From Victivallales bacterium (lineage in GTDB: Bacteria > Verrucomicrobiota > Lentisphaeria > Oligosphaerales > Oligosphaeraceae), in assembly GCA_017535315.1 (NCBI GenBank), contig JAFXUD010000016.1, forward strand, positions 1 to 57,783: 57,783 nucleotides of DNA, in the 5' to 3' direction. The notes under the pieces are model-generated. The model searched no databases. It had not been told where the DNA came from and saw only the letters and a program-made list of their open reading frames with translations. Below are positions 41,530-49,404 of this stretch, piece by piece (position 1 is the stretch's first letter; each line of letters begins with the position of its first letter). A program made the position numbers and the translations under genes.

Positions 41530-41857
41530 CTGATTCTGCCTGGCTCTTTATGAAGAAAAACCGCTATGCTGACTACACTCCTCAACGAGGTGCGGATGAC
41601 CAGCACGCCATCTCCGCTGGTTTCATATAAGTACTTGGGGGCACTGTTTCATGCACGGGCTAGCTTTCTGAAGGCGATGCACGAAAGAAAACCTGCGTTG
41701 GAATTGATTTCTTCGGAACTTAGACTAAATTTAAAAATGACAACCTCATTAGTGAACAGTGATTGACTGGAGAAATGATTTCACTCATTGGGATGGCAGT
41801 CACATTCTTAGCCGACCACAATAAATCATGTGTTTTTTGTAAAACTTGGAAACCATT

Positions 41858-43363
41858 ATGGCTTTGACACTCGCTATTACTAAAATTGGCGATTTGTTAT
41901 TTCAAAAGAGAATTACAAAGGGGATGGATGGCAAGCCAATCACCCCTGTTTCTCTGAAGATTCCAGTTTATCAGCGTCCCTACAAATGGAAAGGCAAAAA
42001 TGCAATTCAACTGCTGGATGACATTGTCGAGGCGAGAAATGAGAACAAGGAGGTCTACCGCGTCGGCACGTTGATCCTCCATTCCAACAAGGGAATGTTC
42101 GACATTGTGGATGGTCAGCAGAGAATCATAACCTTTTCTCTTCTACTGAAGTCATTTTTGATGTTACTTGAACGTCATGAAGAAATGGCTTTTCTTGATG
42201 AGAAAATGACAGACAACCCATACAACGTCCAGAATATTTCCAGTAATTTCAGGGCGTTCCGTAGAAGAATAGACGGAATTGTTGATCAACGGGAGAAGGA
42301 AGGGCTATTTGGCTATATCAAAGACAATTGCGAATTGATAGTTGTCATCACAGACGATCAGTCAGAAGCATTTCAGTTCTTTGATTCCCAGAATTCTCGT
42401 GGCAAGCCTCTTTATCCGCATGATTTGCTAAAGGCGTACCATTTGCGTGAGATGCAAGAGTGTTCTGTTGAAACGACTGAAAGGGTTGTAAAGCAGTGGG
42501 AAGATATGGATCAGAAGTCATTGTCTTCGCTGTTTAGCGATTATCTGTTTTCGTTGAAAAAGTGGATAAAGGGGAATCCTGCCCCAACGTTGACTGAACA
42601 TAACATCCAGATATTCAAAGGAATCACGCGTCATGCAGATTTCCCGTATGCCCAGTTTTTTAAAGGTGCTTTTGCCTATGCGGAAATGGTTAATAATTCG
42701 CCGATGCCGTATGTTTCTGGTTCAAGGAATCTGAAGCCATTTCAAATAGATGCCCCCATTATAGCTGGAAAGCCCTTTTTCGACTATGCAAAGCACTATT
42801 TTGACATACTGATGGATATTCAGAATAATGACAAGTATTCAGGATATTTCATCAATGACAATAACATCGTCAAAACGCTTGATTTGCCTAAATACAAGAA
42901 TGGCAAAGGCAACACAATTGTACGCCTTCTTTTTGACACGACCGTTCTTCTGTATGTTGATCGCTTCTGTCCAGAGCGTCCAAGCAAGATTGACCTGGAG
43001 ATGCTGGATCAGTTTGTTGTGCTTGCATTTATATGGGCGTATTCTCTACGAGCTCAGTATTACAATCTTGGCTGGCCTGCAGCCCAGAATTATATTCTTG
43101 AAAACAATGATGTGTATAATTCATTTAACATCTATAAAGCCATAGCAGGGGCAGATTCGCCAGTTGCATTGTTTGGAGAACTGGCGGACAGGATAGCCCC
43201 CCTTCCAATGAGGAAAGGTGGGAAAGAAATTATCAAATCAAACCAAAGCAAGGATGATATAGACGCGAAAAATCCAGATGGAGTTTATCAGAATTATCTT
43301 GGTATTTTCAAACAGTACAATTTTATAATCTTGGAGAAAGGGGAGAATAACGATGAAAAATGA
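41858..43363 (+). CDS. DUF262-domain protein (putative defence, GmrS-like)
   Basis: 501 residues. N-terminal DUF262 (ParB/Srx-like nucleotide-binding fold): IPVYQRPYKWKGKNAIQLLD, the signature IVDGQQRIITF near residue 85, and FDSQNSRGKPLYPHDLLKAY. The C-terminal half lacks a recognisable HNH motif. DUF262 proteins act in GmrSD-type modification-dependent restriction. ATG 41858 follows GGAAA. The last 11 bases overlap the next gene, which carries a second DUF262. AT-richer than flanking genes, consistent with horizontal acquisition. Confidence 0.85.
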   Translation: MALTLAITKIGDLLFQKRITKGMDGKPITPVSLKIPVYQRPYKWKGKNAIQLLDDIVEARNENKEVYRVGTLILHSNKGMFDIVDGQQRIITFSLLLKSFLMLLERHEEMAFLDEKMTDNPYNVQNISSNFRAFRRRIDGIVDQREKEGLFGYIKDNCELIVVITDDQSEAFQFFDSQNSRGKPLYPHDLLKAYHLREMQECSVETTERVVKQWEDMDQKSLSSLFSDYLFSLKKWIKGNPAPTLTEHNIQIFKGITRHADFPYAQFFKGAFAYAEMVNNSPMPYVSGSRNLKPFQIDAPIIAGKPFFDYAKHYFDILMDIQNNDKYSGYFINDNNIVKTLDLPKYKNGKGNTIVRLLFDTTVLLYVDRFCPERPSKIDLEMLDQFVVLAFIWAYSLRAQYYNLGWPAAQNYILENNDVYNSFNIYKAIAGADSPVALFGELADRIAPLPMRKGGKEIIKSNQSKDDIDAKNPDGVYQNYLGIFKQYNFIILEKGENNDEK

Positions 43364-45455
43364 GCTTCCTTTGAAAGAATTATCTATAGATGCGCTTTTC
43401 AACGACGAAGATGCCACATATGAGATTCCCATTTACCAGCGAAATTACGCATGGGAAAAGGATGAAATCTCTGCGTTGGTTCAAGATGTGTACAACGCCT
43501 TGCAAAAGAACAGCAAAACTTATTTTATCGGTACATTGGTCTCATTTCACAAAGGTGATTTGGTTTATGAAATCATAGACGGGCAGCAGCGCTTGACCAC
43601 AATCTTCATTATTCTCAAGGTTTTGGGTTGTTCTACTAAAAATCGCTTGACCTATCGGGCGAGGAAGAAATCGGACAAGACACTTCAGGCTCTTGCTCCC
43701 GATAAATGGGACACTAATATCGATGAAAAGGACAATGGCATCATCGCTGGTTATAAATATGCCAAGGATGCCATTGATGAAATTGTTACTGCTGCCCCAA
43801 AAGAGAGTTTTACGACATATTTTCTAAACAGCGTGCATATCATCCACTATCAGGTTCCCCGCGACATTGATTTGAACCATTATTTTGAGATTATGAACTC
43901 GCGAGGAGAACAGCTGGAGATGAGCGAAATCATAAAAGCGCGCCTCATGGAAAAGTTGAACGAAGCCGACAAGTCAACTTTCAACAGAATCTGGGAATGC
44001 GCCTGCGACATGAATGTTTTTATTCAGCAAAAGTTTACTAGCGTCTCAACTGCTTTAAGGCAGAAAATTTTCGGAGAGAAACTGGAGATATTCGGCATTA
44101 AAAGTTTTGATGAACTAAGTAGTAGTATTGGCAATGAAAACAATGGGAATACACTTTCAATCAAAGAGATGCTGGATAAGAACATAAACGATAGTTTGAA
44201 GCCTGACGAAGGTCAAAAGGACAAGTTTATTTCCATAATTGATTTCTCGAATTTTCTACTGATTGTTTTGAAATTGACGCGGTTGTTTGATGAACAAGAT
44301 TTTAAACCCTTAGATTTTATTTTGGATGACAAGGAGCTCATCCACGAGTTTGACAAGCTTGGAGAACTGGACGAGCAATTCGTTAAGCGATTCAGTTATA
44401 ACCTATTGAAGGCAAAATACTTTCTTGATAACTACATTGCCCATCGCACGGGTGATGAGGTCACCATGGATAACAATCCCTGGAAAGTTGAACGCTGGTA
44501 CAAGGATAAAGATAAAAAGGAGTATGCAAGGAATCTTTCTGATGATGACACCCTTGAACTTGTTCAGCTTCTTTCCATGCTGGAAGTGACATTTACACCG
44601 CATACCCGCAAAAACTATCTGCTGTATTGTCTTATTCATTTATTTAAGTATAAGGATAGCAATGTCAATGTCAATGAATATTGCGACTTCCTAAAACAGA
44701 TGGTGAAAAAGTTCTTCAAGGATATTTACTTGAATCCACAACGGCTTCTCAACAATAATACGCCAAATCCAGGTAGTTTTGATGAGGTTATGCTTGATGA
44801 AAGCAACCATTTGACGACAGCGATTGAAAACTCAAAATCCGACAATGAATTACGCAATGATTTCATCAAAATTTACAGGGATGGCACAAAGGAAGAATCA
44901 CATGGAATCCCCTTGTTTGTTTTCAATTATCTAGATTATACTATTTGGGAAAAGTATGTTCAGGAACTACGCGGCAAAGAGTTGAAAGCAGAAAACAAAG
45001 ATAGAATGGCCTTCTATGAATCTCTGGGATGTTCGGATTTTGGACTGGAGATTTTCCAGAAGTTTTATTTTTCGCGCACACGCAAGAGTCTTGAGCACTT
45101 CTTCCCGCAGCACCAGGCAACGGGTAAAGATGGAAGGCTGGATGAAATACAGATTAATTGTCTGGGCAATTATGCCATGATTGGCAGTGACGCTAATAGC
45201 TCGGGGTCGGATTGGTTTCCCATCAGCAAATTGCATCATTATCGAGACAACTCTGGAAAGATCAGCATGGTCAGTGTTGCTTCGCTTAAAATGATGATTA
45301 TGATGCAGATTTGCAAGGACAATGAGAACCAGAGAGAGCAAAACATGGAATGGTTGTTTAAGGATATACAGGCACATCAGGCGAAAATGTTGGATTTACT
45401 GTTCCCTCAAGCCAGTTCTTCAAGTCAACTGGCAGGAAAGAGTGACGGGCTTTAA
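43353..45455 (+). CDS. DUF262-DUF1524 (HNH) protein, GmrSD-like
   Basis: 700 residues. N-terminal DUF262 (IPIYQRNYAWEKDEISALV, IIDGQQRLTTIFIIL near residue 75, YFEIMNSRGEQLEMSEI). The middle is helical. The C-terminal DUF1524 nuclease-like part has SLEHFFPQH (about residue 580), INCLGNYAMIGSDANS. His-Phe-Phe-Pro replaces the usual His-Ile-Leu-Pro. In GmrSD systems this fusion cleaves modified DNA. GGGGAG precedes the start, and translation is coupled to the upstream DUF262 gene. A second, HNH-less DUF262 partner is the unusual point. Confidence 0.87.
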   Translation: MKNELPLKELSIDALFNDEDATYEIPIYQRNYAWEKDEISALVQDVYNALQKNSKTYFIGTLVSFHKGDLVYEIIDGQQRLTTIFIILKVLGCSTKNRLTYRARKKSDKTLQALAPDKWDTNIDEKDNGIIAGYKYAKDAIDEIVTAAPKESFTTYFLNSVHIIHYQVPRDIDLNHYFEIMNSRGEQLEMSEIIKARLMEKLNEADKSTFNRIWECACDMNVFIQQKFTSVSTALRQKIFGEKLEIFGIKSFDELSSSIGNENNGNTLSIKEMLDKNINDSLKPDEGQKDKFISIIDFSNFLLIVLKLTRLFDEQDFKPLDFILDDKELIHEFDKLGELDEQFVKRFSYNLLKAKYFLDNYIAHRTGDEVTMDNNPWKVERWYKDKDKKEYARNLSDDDTLELVQLLSMLEVTFTPHTRKNYLLYCLIHLFKYKDSNVNVNEYCDFLKQMVKKFFKDIYLNPQRLLNNNTPNPGSFDEVMLDESNHLTTAIENSKSDNELRNDFIKIYRDGTKEESHGIPLFVFNYLDYTIWEKYVQELRGKELKAENKDRMAFYESLGCSDFGLEIFQKFYFSRTRKSLEHFFPQHQATGKDGRLDEIQINCLGNYAMIGSDANSSGSDWFPISKLHHYRDNSGKISMVSVASLKMMIMMQICKDNENQREQNMEWLFKDIQAHQAKMLDLLFPQASSSSQLAGKSDGL

Positions 45456-45458
45456 TTG

Positions 45459-45477
45459 AAGCCTTTCGGCTTTTTTT
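45459..45477 (+). terminator. Terminator after the DUF262 pair
   Basis: AAGCC-TTTC-GGCTT hairpin running into seven T residues (45471-45477), starting 3 bases after the stop. It implies that the WYL gene has its own promoter. Confidence 0.75.
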
Positions 45478-45545
45478 CCTCGACAATGCTTTGTCCATGT
45501 CTTGAGGTGAACGATCAGAAACAATATGCTCCAATTGGCTAAATC

Positions 45546-46553
45546 ATGCCCGTCAACAAGAAATCGCAGATACGCATTGCCTGTCTTCTTCGCTTGATGA
45601 AGGAAGAAAGGTATCCCAATTACCCGATGGTGCTCAAGGAACTGAGCAGGCTGGATGAGGCGGGCGTTTATAAACTCTCCCAGAAGACCATCCAGCGGGA
45701 TGTGAAATATCTCATGGAGGAACTGCACGCACCCATACTATACGACACGGAGCGCAAGGGATATTATCTGAGCGACAGGTCATGGAGCGGGGTGCCCGTC
45801 ACGGAGGAAGTTGAGATGGATGCCGCTGTTTACGGAGCGCATCTTGCTGAAACACTCCTCCCACCGTCACGAATAGCCAGCGAAATACGCAGGGGGACAG
45901 ATGCGCTCTGGAGCAGGAACAACGGCACATCGGAAGAGTTCGCGGCTCTCAATTCTCTCGTGGCGCGAGGTTCATCTCAGGTAGTATCTCCAGAGGTATT
46001 CCAGACCGTGTTCGAAGCATGGCGCTTACAGGCTCCCATTGCAGTCAAGTATCGCCGTGTAGGAGATGGACATATCCTGCAGATGACAGTTGAACCGCAT
46101 GTGCTGACGCTCTTCGACAATGTCTGGTACATTAAGGGGCATCTGCGGAAAACAGACAAAACAGTCGCCAGCGACAAGCCCGTCATCACGCTCGCCCTTC
46201 ATCGGATGCTCGGCGCACTGCGCATTGACGGGCACTTCCAGACAGACATAAAGATGGTTGACGAGGTCAACGACGGCAGACTTTTTGATTTGCCACGTCT
46301 TGATTGCGTCAAAATCCTCCTCCGCGAGTCATCGGTCACCTGGAGCGTGGCGGCATTTCCCAACGCTAAGCTGGAAAAGACCAAGGACGGAATGGTGCTT
46401 GTCATCAAGGACATTGAGGAATATAGAGTGCTCAACTTCGTGATGACTTCTGGTGGAAAAGCCTCTGTCCAAACTCCCAAATGGCTACGGGAGAAGATCA
46501 ACGGATACGCCTTGGCTGTGGCTCAAGCCAATAGAAATGAGGGGAAAAAATAG
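45546..46553 (+). CDS. WYL-domain transcriptional regulator
   Basis: 335 residues. N-terminal winged helix (IRIACLLRLMKEERYPNY, LSQKTIQRDVKYLMEEL), then a WYL domain (about 140-235) with the signature as DNVWYIKGHLR and a WCX-type C-terminus. WYL regulators are known to control phage-defence loci and to sense nucleic acid or nucleotides. Its position between a DUF262 pair and a zinc-ribbon gene supports that role. No operator is evident upstream. Confidence 0.88.
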   Translation: MPVNKKSQIRIACLLRLMKEERYPNYPMVLKELSRLDEAGVYKLSQKTIQRDVKYLMEELHAPILYDTERKGYYLSDRSWSGVPVTEEVEMDAAVYGAHLAETLLPPSRIASEIRRGTDALWSRNNGTSEEFAALNSLVARGSSQVVSPEVFQTVFEAWRLQAPIAVKYRRVGDGHILQMTVEPHVLTLFDNVWYIKGHLRKTDKTVASDKPVITLALHRMLGALRIDGHFQTDIKMVDEVNDGRLFDLPRLDCVKILLRESSVTWSVAAFPNAKLEKTKDGMVLVIKDIEEYRVLNFVMTSGGKASVQTPKWLREKINGYALAVAQANRNEGKK

Positions 46554-46643
46554 AAAATCAATGCCATAGACGCAAAATGTCCATCATCGTGTTGTAAAAT
46601 ATCTCCAAAGCCCGAAAACTACCTAAAACCAAGGAGAACGACA

Positions 46644-47762
46644 ATGATGAACGAAAGAAGAGTCTGTGACTGCTGTGGCGAGGAATGGTATGGCTACGAA
46701 CACAAGGGCAACTTCTACTGTGCAATCTGCGCTAGAGGGTTGTTTTCGCAGATGAAGGCCGAGTATTTCAAGAGCAACGATGCCTCGCTTGGATGGGAAA
46801 TCGATGAACTTTGGAGAAAAATCGTCTTTGATCCAAGAAGTCCCGAATACAGTGACAGTCGTCTTGACGATGACAGCTGGCTGGGTGAAATGGAAGACGA
46901 TGACCTGAAAGCCGAAAACATTCTTGCATACGCTCATGAAGACGCCAGGGAACTCGTCCAGGATTTTGTTGCTGAACGCTTGGGTGGAGACTTGGGCAGA
47001 TTGAAGGACTTCAATCTTTCCTCTCTAGAAAATGACGAAAAGTTCGGTCAGCTGCCAGGAAATGATTTCGATGCGGACGACTGCCAGTTGTCACGGGCCA
47101 TTTACGTCATCGTCTGGGGAGACAAGCTTACTTCCCTGAATATGCTTTCCATCGGCAGAGGCCGTTCCTATCGTGGGGACACGATGAACACCTTCAATAC
47201 CATCTTTGGCAAGGAAATTGAAGGAAATCCAGGATACTTTGGGGGAATTGAAGCCTATAATCCTGATGAAGAGCTACGCAATCGCGTCAGGCAATTCTCA
47301 AGGCTTTGTCCGACAATCGGAAACTTCATCATTCTTCCAAACAATTCCATCCAGGGAATTGGAACAATAAACACCTATCGTGGATGTCATGAAAAGTGGC
47401 ATGATTTCTTCGACCAGTACCTCATTGCCTTGGAACGTGTACTTTGCAACCAACCTGGTCAAGATAAAATATTGAGGAGGTTTGTGAAAGAACGCAATTC
47501 CCTCCTATTCTCAAAATATGCAGGGAAAGAGGGATTCGCACATTATGTCAGTGATTTTTATCTTGAAGACTATATTAGACCCGATGGGCACGCAGCCGAT
47601 TTATTCGGGATAGAACATGGTGATGTGCCGTTCCATTGGAGAAAGCCCAAATTGGGGAATGAGGAATACTGTCGCCGTGCATCGGATTATCTGGACAAAG
47701 TCATAGCCATCATAGACAGGCGTGCAGATAGGATAATCAAGGCCGTTGAAAAGATTTTTTGA
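46644..47762 (+). CDS. Zinc-ribbon protein of unknown function (DUF6994-like C-terminus)
   Basis: 372 residues. N-terminal zinc ribbon CDCCGEEW then FYCAICARGL. An acidic helical region follows, then a C-terminal part with LCPTIGNFIILPNNSI, NTYRGCHEKWHDFFDQYL, recalling proteins annotated DUF6994 (pattern memory, uncertain). AAGGAG lies 7 bases before the ATG. Last gene of the cassette that starts with the DUF262 pair; the ~250-bp repeat B follows 74 bases later. Function unknown; a possible effector or sensor. Confidence 0.7.
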   Translation: MMNERRVCDCCGEEWYGYEHKGNFYCAICARGLFSQMKAEYFKSNDASLGWEIDELWRKIVFDPRSPEYSDSRLDDDSWLGEMEDDDLKAENILAYAHEDARELVQDFVAERLGGDLGRLKDFNLSSLENDEKFGQLPGNDFDADDCQLSRAIYVIVWGDKLTSLNMLSIGRGRSYRGDTMNTFNTIFGKEIEGNPGYFGGIEAYNPDEELRNRVRQFSRLCPTIGNFIILPNNSIQGIGTINTYRGCHEKWHDFFDQYLIALERVLCNQPGQDKILRRFVKERNSLLFSKYAGKEGFAHYVSDFYLEDYIRPDGHAADLFGIEHGDVPFHWRKPKLGNEEYCRRASDYLDKVIAIIDRRADRIIKAVEKIF

Positions 47763-47836
47763 CGTAAGTAGCATTGCAGAAGGGATGAATTGGCTTGATG
47801 GTTTGGTCGGCAGTTAATGGAGAAAAACTCCTATGT

Positions 47837-48090
47837 CCACTACATACAGGTCATCGGTTCACTCCAATGAACTACCAGCCATTTCAGACTGAAAAAATGG
47901 ATTGGTAGCGAAAACCGCCTTGCGGTGCATTTTTCATTACCAGACTTGCATTCTATCACTCAAGGACGAAATCAACAAGTCAGAGATATGAAACCGAGTC
48001 AACTTGCCCCTGTAAAACCGACTGGATTTGCTCTATAAACCGACCACCATTTCACGCTGCCCAACCGCAGAGATTTATGGGTCGGGGGTC
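47837..48090 (+). repeat. ~250-bp dispersed structured repeat, copy B
   Basis: Same order of conserved blocks as copy A. CTACCA (47872-47877) pairs with TGGTAG (47903-47908), where copy A has CTGCAA with TTGaCAG. ACCGC-CTT-GCGGT is kept. CAAGT (47976-47980) pairs with ACTTG (48002-48006), one pair changed from A-T to G-C relative to A. Right end GGGTCGGGGGTCCCCC resembles the tRNA-Ala-derived junction of copy A. The following 48091-48378 contains no recognisable gene. Confidence 0.8.
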
Positions 48091-48378
48091 CCCCGCAGGC
48101 GAAAAACTGACCTCCGTAGCTTTAGCGAAGGAGTCTTATGTCTTCATCTCGTCGGATTTACCTCCGACCAGATTTCATAAGGGCAAGAAACTGCCTGGAG
48201 TATTTTGTTCAAAAAAACTAGCCTCATGAGTTGTAAATATGTAAAACCATGTTAAGTCTTGTTGCGTCTGTGAATTCTCCTGTTTTATTGAAGGTATTTT
48301 CAACAAAATAGGACACGAATGCTATATTTCAGGTCACGAGTTTATCAACAAGTTTGGCATATCAAAAAGGAGAAAAGG

Positions 48379-49132
48379 ATGAAGGTTCAGAGGAAGATTG
48401 ATTCATTCACGTTAATAGAATTGCTTGTTGTCATAGCCATCATTGCAATTCTAGCGTCAATGCTGCTGCCAGCCCTAAGTAAAGCACGGGCGAAGGCTCG
48501 CGCCATCAACTGCATTAGCAACATAAAGCAATTAAATCTTTATGTTTCACTGTATGAAACTGACCATGAAGACATTTATATGCCAAGTGCAGCGATGTAT
48601 ATGTACTGGGGACATCTTCTCCTGAGGGGAGGTTACCTGGCAGGTGCTGTCAATCAACGCAGGCCTGAATTCATTTGCCCTGAAAAAGCAAGCCAGGTTG
48701 TTACCGTTAGTAGTATTGAGCGCAAGTTTCCGTGGCTTGATACTGGACAGACCTACCAATATGGCTTGTGTACGCATTTACACCGTAAAATTGCAGACAA
48801 CTCCACTCAGACATTGAGAATATACGGGCAACCTAAATTTCCATCAGAGTTCAGTAGCATTGCAGAGACAAAAGCCAGTGGGGATGCCCAACGTTACTTC
48901 TACAATGCTGATGATGGAAACTCAGCACGTCACTTGGACTTTCCTCACGATGGTCTGCAAACTGTATCAGTGGGATTTGCCGACGGCCATGCCGCCAGTG
49001 AACGCAAGCGTTCAACCATATATACCTTCTGGCGAACCTGCTGATTGGCAACGTAAAGACCGTTTCTGGGGATTTTATGGTACTTGGGGTGGAGCAACTA
49101 TGACACAAATTACTAGGGATAATTATAGATAA
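48379..49132 (+). pseudogene. Type IV pilin-like / DUF1559-type secreted protein, frameshifted near 3' end
   Basis: AAAGGAG precedes ATG 48379. The N-terminus has [20 protein letters not shown] with Glu at +5 and Ser9 rather than Gly at -1. The body shows the Lentisphaeria/planctomycete pattern NCISNIKQ and FADGHAAS. In the initial frame it ends at 49044 with an atypical tail. The expected ending ([20 protein letters not shown]) is in the next frame, to 49132. A one-base shift near 49000-49012 separates them. Either a recent frameshift or a sequence error. Confidence 0.75.
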
Positions 49133-49280
49133 TTATAATATGTTATTATTTCGCCCTTTAGTAATTGCGCACGTAATGCGCAATAGCCTTCAGGGTAATT
49201 GATGACCAAGACGCTCGAATCAGGGCGTGTGAGTGCCATACGCACCTGCCTTGCTCATATTGCAATCGCATGTTTTTCAC

Positions 49281-49321
49281 GCGTCCTGAACGCACACACA
49301 TTAACAACGCGTTCAGGACGC
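49281..49321. terminator. Perfect 13-bp inverted repeat
   Basis: GCGTCCTGAACGC (49281-49293) and GCGTTCAGGACGC (49309-49321) around 15 bases, without a T run. It lies between the pilin-like gene and the secreted glycosidase gene. May be a transcript hairpin or a protein-binding site. Confidence 0.5.
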
Positions 49322-49404
49322 TAGAGACGGCAAACCTATTACTTCAGTGGCTCGGCTCTTAACATCCTTTCCCATCACCCATCAAAAAGGCTGAGACAAT
49401 CTGC

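Noticed and set aside
41566-41766. 66-codon plus-strand frame before the DUF262 genes
   Set aside because: Weak start region and no recognisable similarity; possible remnant only.
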